Under the pieces are notes generated by a model that had not been told where the DNA came from, ran no database searches, and worked only from the letters and a program-made list of their open reading frames with translations. From positions 186,001 to 250,000 of the forward strand of contig JANJXV010000100.1 in NCBI GenBank assembly GCA_024803745.1: 64,000 nt of DNA, written 5' to 3'. The translations under genes and the position numbers were made by a program. Shown here in pieces: positions 11,018-22,200 of the stretch. Source of the stretch: Megascapheus bottae (taxonomy: Eukaryota > Chordata > Mammalia > Rodentia > Geomyidae). Every line of letters begins with the position of its first letter. Position 1 is the first letter of the stretch.

Positions 11018-11219
11018 GGACTGGGAGCATAGCCTAGTGGTAGAGTGTTCCCCTAGCAAACACGAAGCCCTGGGTTTGATTCCTCAGTTCCACATATACA
11101 GAAAAAGCCAGAAGTGCCTCTGTGGCTCAAGTGGCAGAGCACTAACCTTGAGCAAAAGTGTCCAAGGACAGTGTGCAGGCCCCGAGTTCAAGCTCCAGGA
11201 CTGGTTAAAAAAAAAAAAA
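11018..11219 (+). mobile_element. ID-dimer composite SINE
   Basis: The left half is 'actgggagcatagcctagtggtagagtg' wording with a B box at 'gggtttgattcc'. The right module is 'ggctcaagtggcagagcac' to 'gagttcaagctcc', followed by poly-A. An 8-bp direct repeat, GAGTTTCA, lies at 11010-11017 and 11220-11227. Confidence 0.9.
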
Positions 11220-11227
11220 GAGTTTCA

Positions 11228-12309
11228 TGTGTACTGTTTAGGCCATAGGGTGCAGGCGTACTTTCAGCTCCTATTCCTGGGCCAAAAGCAGACATTACTA
11301 ATGGATTGTGGCTTCTGTCCCTTTAAACTGGACTGTGGTCTCAAATCCATTCTCAACAGAGCCTCCCTCTTCTTCCCTACAAATCCATAGGCAGGAGCAG
11401 AGGGGAACAGATCTTTGTGGTCATTAACAACATTTATTTCCACTCTGTTCCTTTCCCCCCCCCGCCCCTTTTAATCCTCCCATTTTTCTCTCTTTAGAAT
11501 CTAGAATTCTATATCGCACGTGTTAGATAAGTCTCAGAGTTTGCTTGAAAATCTTGTGCTTTTAAAAATGCTTTATGACATTTTATCAATTCACTACCTA
11601 GTACAATTAGGTACAAATAACCACCATACTCTGTTTTGTTTTGTTTTCAATTTAGGCCTGAAAAAGAAATCTTCTAGTAGATTTCCACTGGTTGGAAATT
11701 TTAAGGTTGGGATAAGTAAACATGGTCATTTTCTAAGGGAGGAGTCTGGTCTCAACCTTAGGAAATACATCAGAGAATTCCAACATGCTTGGCTAACAGT
11801 TGCTAAACTGAGTGGGCTCAGCCAAGAACAGTGGTCCAGATTTATGAGCACATACGAGGCCAACCTTCTTAGGAACACTAATATCTATCATTTGTCCGTT
11901 CTGCGAGAAAGGTCAGGGGATGTGGCAAGGACCATTTCAAGGGTCCCTGTGCCACTTGCATAAGAGACCAATGACCTGCAAACAAGGTCATCTGTTACTA
12001 AAATGGAAAGGTGCACTGGGAGCACTAGTCTAATTCCAGAGCAGTGATCTGGAGCCTGACAACAAATGCCCTGTGGCTTATATCGCTCCCCAATAAAAAT
12101 GGTATTTGATGTTATCCGAGCTAGTCATTGTAAATTAGTTTATTGCAAATGAAGATACAATTTCATGTGGAGAGCAGTAAGCTTTCTTTCTCAGACCCAA
12201 CAGCCTGTGAGTTGAATGCAGTCTTTAAAAATATTTGTATTTGTTCCTTTTTCATATTTAAGACCTTATTTCAGGTTTCCAGACTTTAGTCTGGAATGAT
12301 GATGGATGC
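11228..12309. other. Unique DNA with a possible LTR-like stretch
   Basis: 11228-11880 holds nothing I recognise apart from a C-run at 11454-11463. 11880-12110 ends with 'cgctccccaataaaaatgg', which could be an LTR polyadenylation signal, but no boundaries are visible. A 147-residue plus-strand frame at 11520-11963 has no recognisable domain. Confidence 0.3.
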
Positions 12310-12500
12310 TTGCATTTTAAACACATAAATAATAAACATTATTATAAAAATATAATATATAGTAATATATTTGTTTGTATAAACATAAATAATATATTCT
12401 ATTATATATTTTATATGTAAATATATGTCTAGGAATATAAATATATGTATAATTATACATGCATATTACTATATGGATATGCAATAGTATGTATTATTAT
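12310..12500. repeat. AT-rich low-complexity tract
   Basis: It is TA/AAT-rich with short palindromes. Confidence 0.7.
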
Positions 12501-12767
12501 AAGAATTATTGTTACTTTAGAAACCTGAAAAAGTGTCCATTCATGCAAAGGCACTGGGGTATATCTCAGTTACACCTGATCATGCTTGTTTAGTATGTTT
12601 CCTTCCTTCCCTTGAGGTATTTTAGTTTGCAACTCCTGGTTTAGTTTAATAAGTGAGTCATGAAGGCATCGACCATGAAATTGAAGACGTAGTCACCCAA
12701 GAGTGTATTTTAATTTAAATTTAACATTAGCCAATGCTTCAGGCTAATGATAAACATTACCCAACTG

Positions 12768-12830
12768 CTGCACACACACATACACACCCATACACCAAAG
12801 TACCCATACAAGCACACACACAAGCACATG
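12768..12830. repeat. Imperfect (CA)n-type tract
   Basis: This is a CA-rich run interrupted by 'tac', 'ccat' and 'aag' units. It looks like a decayed dinucleotide array. Confidence 0.7.
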
Positions 12831-13825
12831 TAGCATCTTTACATGGTGTTCTAGTCATTCAACCAAATACCGAGTTGCCAGAAATAGTCAGGGGTCTTAA
12901 TAACAAAGACTTGACCTCAAAAACAAAAACAAAAGGATTTAACCTTCTCTAAAGGATAGAGGATGGTTTCCCTGAAAATGGGAAGCACAAAGCAAGCCTG
13001 GTAACTGAGTCAAGAAGGAAGCTGGGGAGGTGGCAGAGCTGTTACCCACACCACAGCTCGGTGAGGCCTGGAAGCCTGAAGCCTTGCCAGGCACATTTCA
13101 CTGGTTGGGGCTGACTCTCACCTCCTGGTCTTCCTCCAGGCTCCCCTAGAGGCAAGTAGAAGAGAAGCCTCCTTCCCCACTCAGGCTTGCACATGGCACT
13201 GGTGTGGAACTTGTCCAGGGCTCCCAGGAAAGTCTATCTCCAGGACTCAGCCAGCATGTGAACATTCTGTGCAGCTCAGCCTCTGGGAACAGGAACCTGA
13301 TTTTCTTCCCCAGGATCTCTGGACCACAGGGAAGGGAGAAGCGCTTTCTATAATCCTGACAGAAAAGACAGTGTTTCCATTGCCCCATGCCACACAGGGG
13401 CCTAATTAAATCAGCCTGTGTTACAGGGATTGTACCACAGGGCCTCACACTGATCCCCGCTTCTGTTTCTCAGGCCAAGGGGTTCAGATAATGAACCCGA
13501 ACTGCTTCTCAATTCATTGCAAATTCCAGAAGGCAGGGGAGGAATTTTAAAAAAAAATAAAAAAAAAATTAAGCCAGGGTTGATGTTGCCAGGCTATTAA
13601 ACCACTCTTCATTAAACAAAGTAACGAGAAGGCAGAGGAAGGGGTTGATTTTCTAGCCCGGGGAAGTCTTTGTTACAGAGTTCTGACCTTAAGAACTGAC
13701 AGCAAAAGGTTTTGTTCATGGAGCAACTCAGACAATGTCAGTTGGATAAAGAAGTCTGTTTGGATTTTTCAAAGTGCTGGAAGAGGAAGGGAGAGTTTAG
13801 AACTGGAAATGATGATGATGATGTT
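12831..13825. other. Unique non-coding DNA
   Basis: It has a GC-moderate unique segment and an A-rich interruption at 13540-13570. The minus-strand frame at 13146-13448 has no recognisable domain. 13480-13790 is repeat-free and could be a conserved element. Confidence 0.4.
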
Positions 13826-13925
13826 GGATACAGAGATACCTGGTCCTGAGTTCACATCCTAGCTCTCTCATTCCCAGCTGTGTGACAGTTCTCAGCTTTA
13901 TCTGTGCTGGGTGATGGATATCCAG
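13826..13925 (+). repeat. MIR relic
   Basis: 'ctggtcctgagttcacatcctagctctctcattcc' wording followed by 'cagctgtgtgac' is the typical plus-orientation MIR core. Confidence 0.7.
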
Positions 13926-13979
13926 GGAGTATGCCCACTCCATCAGTCACAGCTGGCTCAGGTATTGGCTTAATGGAAG

Positions 13980-14115
13980 CCTGTCTGTCTGCCTGCCTGC
14001 CTTGCTAGATTTTGAGTCCTATGAGGGGAAAAGATCTCATCTACTTTGTCTACCCGAGAGTCACTTCTCACCCCCTCAGTAAATATTGGATGAGCATTTA
14101 ATGAATTCACGAATA
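13980..14115 (+). repeat. L2 LINE 3' end relic
   Basis: 'gattttgagtcctatgagggg' then 'aaagatctcatctactttgtctacc' and 'cagtaaatattggatgagcattt' follow the usual order of an L2 3' terminus. Confidence 0.6.
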
Positions 14116-14944
14116 AGCAAAGTAAGACGTTTCATTTATCATACCTAGATAATCTTGACAACCACCCCAGGAGACGGGGCCTGCACGTCTGCACCCTTTC
14201 CAAGCATCTCCATTGGAGAACCAATTAGCCAGAAAGCTTAGACCAAAACAATTTTTTTTCTTAAATTCACAAGAACAGACTTTTTTTTTGTAATCTTTAC
14301 CTTGAACCTTTCTCCCAATTCCCCAAGACTTTCTGCCACACATGCAAAGACTTTCTTCTGAATTTCAAAATCCTCATTCCCATCCCCTTCCCCAGACCCT
14401 AGATGATGGAACTAAAGAATCACAAAGAATCAAAATACAGCGTTTGTTCTCATTGAGAAGTCCTTGTTTCCCTGCAGGTGAAGGCCCATGAAATCATTTC
14501 ACACAAGACAGACAGGCATGCGATGTTTCCCGTCACACATCTGCATCCCACCTGCTTGGACCACTCATCTTATATGGTCCAATGTGCAGTAACCATTGAG
14601 GCACATCCCCTCTAAAATCAACATTTTTCTTGGTAACCTGATCTGCCTCTTTGCTTTATACTTCACATCGCCTCAGAGATTTTATTCTGCCAATGGAAAA
14701 TGAACGAATGCCATTTCTTTGGATCTACTTTTGTTAGAAAGGAATAGCATATCTCATTCTGGGAAGACCATTATCAACTGGTATCACAATGCCCACCTTT
14801 GTCTCTGCTCTAGAATTTCAGAGATATGAACCTTACAAGTCTATGGATTCATTCTGTTTTGCCATTTTTGTGGGCAATCCATTAGCCTGTCAGAGGCCAG
14901 TGAGCCAAGGACAATTGTAGATCTTTGTTTTCTTTTTCAATTTC
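14116..14944. other. Unique non-coding DNA
   Basis: No repeat or exon is identified. T-runs near 14252 and 14281 are isolated. Confidence 0.5.
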
Positions 14945-15165
14945 CTTTTTTTTTTCTTGATGGTACCACTGGTGGAATTCAGGGCCTCATGCTTCCTGAG
15001 CAAGCACTCTGCCATTTGAGCACACAGTAGTCCTTTTCAGTTCACTTGCTTTTAGTTTCTCAAATAGATTCTTGGGCTTTTACCCAGGCTTTCTTCAGAT
15101 CATGATCCTCCTACTTCTGCCTCCTGAGTACCTGGGATGACAGATATGGGCTACCATGCCCAGCA
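14945..15165 (-). mobile_element. Older B1/ID composite SINE
   Basis: On the plus strand: 'attcagggcctcatgc', 'gagcaagcactctgccatttgagc', 'cagatcatgatcctcctac', 'tgcctcctgagtacctgggatgacagatatgggc'. It lacks the 'atctccaattaacc' linker of the abundant young family. This marks an older B1+ID design, also seen at 30315-30520, 37050-37333, 40430-40628 and 51147-51380. Confidence 0.65.
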
Positions 15166-15796
15166 ATGCAAATCATAAGTTTTTAAGATCAAATAGAATA
15201 AAGGATGGTTGGCTATCATTGATTTTCTGAGAAATCAATATCCAAATCAACTATCTAAGTCACCATTTACATTCAAATAGTCTACACAAAGCTACGGTGT
15301 TCTTGAGCCCAGTTCCACAGTCAGGTTAGAAACCTATGGGTTGGAATAACTACTATAAATCGGACTTTTCCAAATATAAGTGATTGTCTTTTAGACCACA
15401 TGGAATGCTTACAGAAATTGTGGATTCCAAGGCTTACCTCCTAGAGAGTTTAATAACACAGGGGACCCCCAGAATGTATAGCCCTGATCCATACCCTGCT
15501 TCTGCAGGAAGGGGCTTCAAGTAACTTCATGAGCTCATTGCACGCCCTCCAGTGCGACACTCAAGTGCTCTCAGGCTTAATTTCCTCATCTGAACACCAG
15601 GTACGAAAACACCCAGGCAATGTCATGAAATGCTGCCAAGTTAATCTGTGGGGAGGTGGTTGGCAATTCTATCAAGTGCTCTATACAGGTATAAAGTATT
15701 CCAGTTTTCAGCTCACTTGGTTGTAATGTTTTTTATTTTTGCTTATTGGGGACCAGTTTCAGGTGATTTGCAAGGTCCACTGTATAAAGGAAATAT
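15166..15796. other. Unique non-coding DNA
   Basis: Nothing is recognised in this stretch. Confidence 0.5.
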
Positions 15797-15810
15797 AAAA
15801 AGCAAATTTG

Positions 15811-16000
15811 GGCTGGGAGTTTGGCCTACTGGTAGAGTGTTTGCTTTGCATGCACAGAGACCCAGGTTCGATTCCTTGGTACCACATACATAGAAAAAAG
15901 CCAGAAGTGGTGCTGAAGCTCAAGTGGTAGAGCTCTAGCCTTGAGAAAGTCCAAGGACAGTGCTCAGGCCCTGAGCTCAAGCCCAGGACTGGTTTAAAAA
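15811..16000 (+). mobile_element. ID-dimer composite SINE (young copy)
   Basis: A near-consensus element. A Pol III A-box-like TGGCCTACTGG lies at 15822-15832 and a perfect B-box-like GGTTCGATTCC at 15865-15875. Then come the linker and the right module ending in 'gagctcaagcc' and poly-A. A perfect 14-bp TSD, AAAAAGCAAATTTG, lies at 15797-15810 and 16001-16014. The intact promoter boxes make it one of the better candidates for a recently active copy. Confidence 0.92.
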
Positions 16001-16077
16001 AAAAAGCAAATTTGATGATGATGCCAAGCTGATAGCCATGGGGGTTCTAAACTGCATGGGTTCTGTGGGTGTGTCGA

Positions 16078-16284
16078 AAACTTAAGGAGTAATGGCTGTA
16101 ATCCTAGAGGCCATTCTGGAGGCTAGAATATGAGAAAAGTCTATGGGAGACTCTTATCTCCAATTCACTACCAAAAGCAACAACAAAAGAAACAGAAATG
16201 GAGCTGTGGTTCAAGTGGTGAAGCTCTAGAGTTTCTGCAAAGAAGCTCAGGTATAGCACCAAGCCCTAAGTTCAAAACAAAAAC
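16078..16284 (+). mobile_element. B1/tRNA composite SINE, degraded
   Basis: It has 'gtaatcctagaggccattctggaggctag', 'gagactcttatctccaattcac', 'gagctgtggttcaagtggtgaagctc' and a 3' 'ccctaagttcaaa' end with a CAAA-rich tail. The B1-like head is diverged. It directly precedes another copy. Confidence 0.75.
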
Positions 16285-16286
16285 AA

Positions 16287-16519
16287 AGCCCAGCATGGTG
16301 GCTCATGCCTGTAATCCTAGCTACTCAGGAGGCTGAGATCTGAGGATCAAGGTTCAAAGCCAGCCCCAGCACAAAAGGACCTGAGACTCTTATCTCCAAT
16401 TAACCTCTAGAAAACAGGAAGTGGGGCTTGGCTCAAGGGTCGGGTGGTAGCCTTGAGCCGAAGAGCTCAGGGACAGCACCCAGGCTGAGTTCAAGCCCTA
16501 TGACCCACAAAAAAAAAGA
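16287..16519 (+). mobile_element. B1/tRNA composite SINE
   Basis: Full order: 'cagcatggtggctcatgcctg', 'ctcaggaggctgagatctgagg', 'cttatctccaattaacc', a shortened right module, 'gagttcaagccc', poly-A. It sits in tandem with the preceding copy, perhaps because that copy's A-rich tail served as an insertion target. Confidence 0.88.
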
Positions 16520-16956
16520 CAATTCTAGCCCAAAGTCAATGGCAAATAGTGGTAACATGTCCAACTCTTAAGTAAAAGGTGACAGCTTTGGAAAAGCTAC
16601 TGAAGATTCAAAACCACTACTGTGTATGCACACTCCCCCACCTCTCCTTCCATTGTCCCAGGATTAAATATTCATTGCCTTTCTCTGTGCAAACAGAGAC
16701 AGAGCCTAAGACACACATCATAAAAAATGCAATGTAAAGTTTCTCCCTAATTTCAGTTTCTGTATTAGAAATGCATTTTTGAATGACCTTCCCACTGCTG
16801 GGGTCGAACACCTAATCTTCCCTGCCCGGGTGAGTGTTATTCTGGGGAAACGTGGGTGTGTATGGAAGACCAAGAGATCAAGGACAAATCCCCATCAGCT
16901 GTCTGGCAATCCTCACCCCATCAACACACACAGTGTTCAACATATGTTCAGGAAGT

Positions 16957-17150
16957 CAGGCGCTGGTAGCTCATACCTGTAATCCTAGCTACTCAGAAGG
17001 CTGAGATCTGAGGATCATGGTTCAAAGCCAGCCTGGGCAGGAAAAGTCCAGGAGACTTTTATCTCCAATCCATCACCAGAAAAACAGAAGCGACACTGTG
17101 ACTCAAAGCAGTAGAACACTAGCCTGCAGAAAAAGATGAAGGCCCACAAC
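16957..17150 (+). mobile_element. B1/tRNA composite SINE, 3' degraded
   Basis: The head and linker are intact ('gcgctggtagctcatacctg', 'cttttatctccaatccatcacc'). The right module is recognisable to 'gtagaacactagcc' and then lost. Confidence 0.8.
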
Positions 17151-18213
17151 CAGCGTGAGCCACTGGCACTCTGTTTCCACTGCTCTTTTGAAGGCAGGGA
17201 TATTTACATTAACATATTGTATATGATTCCTATGAAACTCCAAATACGCGTGAAAGAAAATACAACAGCACTCACCAAGTTCTACTACGTTTTCTTCCGA
17301 CTAACTCCTGTTTACAAACGTTGAAGGCTCTGGTGTAGCTCAGGAAACCTTTTCAAAGCTCCAGCAGTTAATTATAGCTGACTCTGGGGCTGGGAAAGCC
17401 GACTACACTACACTCTGAGATCAATGGCTCTGGCTAGACTGGGAGGGGAGAAATGCCACTCAGATGGTAATCACTGAATGCTTCTCAAACCCAGGGAAGC
17501 AAGGCAGGGCTTCACTCCCATAATCCTCTGCACCAGCTCTTCCACACAGGTCAATGCAAAAGCAGCCTGCACTCCCCAAGCAAAACCTGCCACAGCTCTC
17601 CAGAGAAACAAACGACATTCCCATACAGAACGTATTATGTGTATATATTACTACTTACGCTATCATAATACATGCAAATGTAAAGAATATAACGTAGAAT
17701 ATCCAAACATACAATGAAGTGCATCACTGATTGTTGAGCCCTCCAGCTGGGCCCATAGCCTGTGCTGCAACTACAGAACTTGAGAGGGCAGATGTCTCTA
17801 TTGGTATATTGGCTTACATTACTGTGGATGCGCACTCAAGAGTGAGACTTATTTACTTGGGCTTTCCCCCCCCCATTCTGTCAATTAGAAAGGGCAAGCC
17901 CTGGTTTGCCACCTTCTCCACCATTGTAACTGCTTTGCTTACTATACGGAAGTCCTCAGGTAATTCTTGCCAAGTGGATGGATGCTGGCAAAAGACTTAG
18001 AGAAACCATCTGCCAAGAATTAATAGAGGTTACTCTGCAGAGAGATTAGGAGATGACTTTTAAATACACTGCTGTTACCCTTTTTAATTTTAATATTTTT
18101 GGAGCCAACTTCTGCGGAAACTATTTTTCTAATGAAGAAGAAAATGAAATGAATGTAGCTTGGGACCCAAGTGATCCCAAACATGAATAGTAGCTAAGAA
18201 GTTTAGCCTTCAA
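17151..18213. other. Unique non-coding DNA
   Basis: No exon is recognised. A C-run lies at 17866-17874. Confidence 0.5.
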
Positions 18214-18340
18214 AAGCCAGGCACGTGCCTGTCATCCTAGTCACTCAGGAGGCTGAGACCTGAGGATCACAGTCCAAAGCCAGCCTGGACAGAAAAGTCC
18301 ATGAGACTCGAATCTCTGCTTAATCAACAAAGCTCATTGG
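18214..18340 (+). mobile_element. B1/tRNA composite SINE, left part only
   Basis: 'gccaggcacgtgcctgtcatcctag' to 'aagtccatgagactcgaatctc' is present. The right module is missing, so the copy is 3'-truncated or was interrupted. Confidence 0.75.
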
Positions 18341-18354
18341 TGGGTGAGAAGAAT

Positions 18355-18472
18355 GCACAGCTAGTTTTCTACCACTTCCAGCTTTCCTGTGTATGTGATA
18401 TGGAAGAATAGAGCCCAGGTCTTTGTGCATTCTAGGCAAGTACTTTACCACTGAGTCAAACTCCCAGCCCCT
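18355..18472 (-). mobile_element. ID monomer with linker
   Basis: The plus strand reads 'cacttccagctttcctgtg', 'gagcccaggtctttgtgcattctaggcaagtactttaccactgag' and 'ctcccagcccc'. This is the left half of the ID dimer in minus orientation. Its right module is absent. Confidence 0.8.
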
Positions 18473-18474
18473 AT

Positions 18475-18780
18475 ATTTATAAATGTATTATATCATATAC
18501 TTACAACACATTATAAAAACATTTAGAATATGGTATAATTATATTATTAAATATAATATATAGTAGTATAGTATATATAGTATATAAATAGTATAGTGTA
18601 TATTACTGGATTGTATATGCTGTAATATATACACTAAATATATTATATATAAATGCATGTACTGTGTATAGATTATACTTCTGTAGACAGATTTATAGAT
18701 TTATATCTGTAGATTAGTAAATACATTAATTGATTAACATATTAATACATAAATCTAGACCCTAATAGATTAATTTGGTT
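18475..18780. repeat. AT-rich low-complexity tract
   Basis: About 300 bp of TA/ATA-rich DNA with short repeated 'atagtatata' words. Confidence 0.75.
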
Positions 18781-20049
18781 GATTACTACATTTTAAAATT
18801 GAAGTTCATATAACATAAAATATACCATTACATCAACTTTGTAGGATATGTTTTTCAAAAGAACTAATTTCAAAGTAAATTGAGGATTCCCTAACTTAAA
18901 TATGCCAAAACCAGTAAGGGAGACAGCACTCTCCAGACATGCCTGTCCTTTCAAGTTATATTTCCCAAACCACCTAAACTCAAACGGCTCACAGCCACCT
19001 CCATTCAGTTTAGGCTTCATTCTGCTGGAGTTGCTAACTGCCCATCTACATTAGCAAACTCAAAGTGGATCCAGCAATCTAGATTGGCTTCTCTGGACAA
19101 AGAGCAATCTATCTTCATTTGTCCTTGAACAAAATGCCATACGGTGAAAAGTAACAAACATCTCTCTCTTACATTCAGAGGAGCTGAAAGTCTGGCACCC
19201 AGGTTATCCAGCTTGGCTGCCCTCTGGTGAGAGCTCTTTCTGTATGGAGTCCTTGGTGCTTTCTCGTTATCTCTTTCTTCACAGGTAGAGGAAAGGGGAA
19301 GTCTAATCTCCCTTTCTCTTTTTACAGGTCACTGATCTGTCAGGAGGGTCCCCACCCTTGTAATTTCATTATCCTGTCATGACTCCAGCAAAGTCTGATC
19401 TCTCAACACCACCACACAGTGGGTTAGTGTTTCGATATATTAATAGGTGGTGCAGGGGAGGGAAAGCATTGGGTCTCCCCGAGGCCGAGCCGAGCCTGGG
19501 TGTAAATACACGGCCCATTTGTGCAGTGGGTGCAAAATACGGCGATGAGCTAAATGTCCCCACCCAGTGTCCAGATTCTGGCCCTGGTCTCAGGTGCGGG
19601 TACAGAGCAGTCAAGCCATGGCTGCCTGCCTCCTGCTCCAGAAGTGAGGCAAACATTTGCTGCTGGGATGGAAAGGCCTGCTTCTCTGTTTTGTCTGTGA
19701 AAACTGCCTCTCATAAATAAGAGATCAAACCAGGAACGCATATCAAAGCAGATGCAGCCAGAGCCGGGCTAGCCAGGAAGGAAGACAGAGAATTATAAAA
19801 TGAGTCTACAGCCCTTGAGCTGAGCATGACAAGGAAGGAAGAAGCAAAATCACCCCAGAACCTGAGGAATGTGCTACCCAGAGACTGTTCCACTACTAAC
19901 AGGAATGGATCACCCAACTAATTCATCTGTCTAACCACCCAACGTGGAAAACTGCACCTCTTAGGACACAGAGACCCTGGGAATGGATCAGTTGTATAAC
20001 CAAACCACCTGGCTACCTTCCCACTCAGCCATGTCAGCAATTTAAGTGT
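18781..20049. other. Unique non-coding DNA
   Basis: It is repeat-poor. 19380-19720 is locally richer in GC and CpG ('cccgaggccgagccgag') and open in several frames, but has no recognised protein and no splice support. A CTCF-like site is listed separately. Confidence 0.4.
19215..19230 (-). promoter_or_regulatory. CTCF-like motif
   Basis: The minus strand reads TCACCAGAGGGCAGCC. It matches the CTCF core CCASYAGRKGGCRSY (written from general knowledge) at 14 of 15 positions. It sits in unique sequence, not in a SINE. Occupancy cannot be inferred from sequence alone. Confidence 0.4.
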
Positions 20050-20170
20050 TCAGATCAGTAGAGACCGGAGTTGGAATCCCATTTCCATCATTTACACATT
20101 AAAATCACTTCTGGGTTAGGAACTTGAGCCCCACCAATCTACTTTCCAGACCTGTAAAACTGGGATAACG
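20050..20170 (+). repeat. MIR relic
   Basis: 'ggagttggaatcccatttccatcatttac' and 'ttccagacctgtaaaactgggataac' fit the core and 3' part of plus-orientation MIR. Confidence 0.75.
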
Positions 20171-20171
20171 G

Positions 20172-20395
20172 ATTGGGTGCTGATGGGCTCGTGCCAGTCC
20201 TCCTAGCTACTCAGGAGGCTGAGATCTGAGGATCACAGTTCAAAGCCAGCCCAGAAAGGAATATCCCTGAGATTCACCAATTAACTACTGCCCCCTCTAA
20301 AAGACCAAAAGGAGCGCTGTGGCTCAGTTGACATTGATGCTAGCCTTGAGCAAAAAAAGCTCAGGGACAGCACCCAGGCCCTGAGCTCGAGTGGT
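20172..20395 (+). mobile_element. B1/tRNA composite SINE
   Basis: 'cctcctagctactcaggaggctgagatctgagg', 'gagcgctgtggctcag', 'gctagccttgagcaaaa', 'cagcacccaggccctgagctcgag'. The copy lies directly at the 3' edge of a MIR. Confidence 0.85.
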
Positions 20396-20819
20396 GGCAT
20401 GCACTCACAGGCATACCGGTTTCCTCTGAGTCACGAGACACCTGAGTAGTGAGGTTGACCACACTTGAGGGCCCATGGCTTCAGAGATACCTGCCAACAT
20501 TTCCTATCCCAGGCCTCACAGAGCTGCAGTGAGGAGGAAAAGCTACATGCTGGGAAATGACCCCCTGGCCTATAGGATATGGTGGGCTCCGTTGGCTTTG
20601 CCCTAAGACAGAAAAGGCTCACAAGGCCTTCTTCACCCAAAGCCCTCAGGTCCCATCTGGATCTTAGGAGAACTGATAGAAATCCTGAGCATTCATTCCT
20701 GTGGAAGAGCTCTTTCTCTCCTGCATCTAAGCGCAAGACAGCTCTAAGCTGACCTTGGAGTCCCTGGAGTCTAGGACAGCTTCAAAACAGTACATAGAAG
20801 AAAGCATGTCCGTTAGGGA
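20396..20819. other. Unique non-coding DNA
   Basis: Nothing is recognised. A 101-residue minus-strand frame lacks domains. Confidence 0.5.
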
Positions 20820-20925
20820 CCCGCCATTCTGGGTTGGAAAACTGGCTCCATCAGTTGGCCACTTGTTCATGTTACTGAACCCCCAGATTCTCATCAGTAA
20901 TGAAAATGATGATCCATTGTTTTAA
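20820..20925 (+). repeat. MIR relic
   Basis: 'ccgccattctgggttggaaaactgg', 'gttactgaacccccagattctcatcagtaatgaaaatgatgat' follows MIR order. Confidence 0.7.
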
Positions 20926-21129
20926 AGCAGACAGTCTGAAACATCTAAGTGAGAAATGGGAAAAGTGAATTTCCTGCACTCAACTGGGGAGAATGCTATG
21001 CATGATGAACCTACCAACAGTCGTTGTGATAAAACTGTGGATGAACATTTGCTAACTGTGTTGACTGCTGTTGGCGTCCTCTGCACCCCTGACTATCAAC
21101 CCATTTTGTCTTCTAAAGAACCCTGAGAG

Positions 21130-21338
21130 AAACCGATAGCTCTCATCCCAGCCACTCAGGAGGCTGGGGTCTGAGGATCATGGTTCAGAGCCAGCCCAGG
21201 TAGGAAAGTCTGTGAGACTCTTATCTCCAATTAGCCATAATAAGAAAAAAAAAGCCAGAAGAGGAGATGTGGCTCAAGTGCTAGCCTTGAGTAAAAAAGC
21301 TCAAGGACAGCACCCAAACCGTGAGTTCAAGCCCAGGA
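21130..21338 (+). mobile_element. B1/tRNA composite SINE with microsatellite tail
   Basis: The head is slightly shortened. The linker 'cttatctccaattagcc' and right module to 'gtgagttcaagccc' are intact. Where poly-A would be expected the tail continues as (CA)n and then (GGGA)n. Confidence 0.85.
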
Positions 21339-21621
21339 CACACACACACACACACACACACACAGAGGAGGGGGGGAGAGGGAGGAGAAGGGGGAGGGAG
21401 GGGGAAGGAGGGAGAAGGAGGGAGAGGGAGGGAGAGGGAGGGAGAGGGAGGGAGAGGGAGGGAGAGGGAGGGGGGAGGGAGAGAGGGAGAGAGGGAGAGA
21501 GGGAGAGAGGGAGAGAGGGAGAGAGGGAGAGAGGGAGAGAGGGAGAGAGGGAGAGAGGGAGAGAGGGAGAGAGGGAGAGAGGGAGAGAGGAAGAGGGAGA
21601 GGGAGAGAGGGAGAGAGAGAA
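21339..21621. repeat. (CA)n then (GGGAGA)n array at SINE tail
   Basis: CA repeats run to 21364, followed by about 255 bp of pure purine built from GGAGGGAGA and GGGAGAGA units. Open frames on both strands here are low-complexity artefacts. Confidence 0.95.
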
Positions 21622-21636
21622 GCACAGCAGAGGCAG

Positions 21637-22045
21637 TGTGATGGTTAGTCTTGAATGGCATCCTGATTGGCTTGGGGGAAACCTAGGAAGTTAGGAAAGG
21701 CCACCTTGGGGTGTGTCTGAGTCCTTTCCTGAGAGCAATAACTGAAGGGAAGACCCAATGAAGGGGTAGAAATCTCTCTGAAAGTGAGCAGAATCCTCCC
21801 AGGGCCTAATCAGGGTAAGAGGAAAAAGGGAAAGGAAGCCACCTCAAGCAAACTTTCTCCTTCTCCCTCCCTTCTCTTCCTCATCCTCTCAATCCCTCCC
21901 CTCTCCTCTTTGGCCACCAGGACATAACTTGCTTTGATCTTTCCTGCACCATTCCTACCAGAATGACCTTAAGCACAGAGCAAATGCCTTTTCTCTTAGG
22001 TTGTTTTCTCTGTTGTTTGTCCCAGCAATGAGAACTTAATCAACA
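21637..22045 (+). mobile_element. ERVL / MLT2-like solo LTR
   Basis: It starts 'tgtgatggttagtcttgaatgg', followed by 'ctgattggcttgggg', 'ggggtgtgtctgagtcc', 'gggcctaatcaggg', a pyrimidine-rich stretch, and ends 'agcaatgagaacttaatcaaca'. The opening and block order match MLT2-type LTRs of the ERVL group as I recall them. The ends are TG...CA. No internal viral sequence is present, so it is a solo LTR. Divergence suggests an old insertion. Confidence 0.65.
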
Positions 22046-22059
22046 GGGAACATGCTTGG

Positions 22060-22200
22060 GTATCTCTGCTTTGTAGGAAACTGAGGCACAGGGAAGCGGC
22101 AAGCCTGTGGTCAAGGGCAAGGGCAAGGTCACAAGATGATAGGAGCCCGCATCAGAATTCAAGAAAGCCATCTAGCCTGGAGCCATGCTTCTTAGTCCCT
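22060..22200 (-). repeat. MIR relic
   Basis: 'gtaggaaactgaggcacagggaagcggcaag', 'aaggtcacaagatgatagg' is the complement-orientation MIR tail. Confidence 0.75.

Noticed and set aside
21637..22045. Complete endogenous retrovirus
   Set aside because: Only an LTR-like unit is present. No primer-binding site, internal genes or second LTR were seen here or next to the LTR-like blocks at 4671 and 25740.
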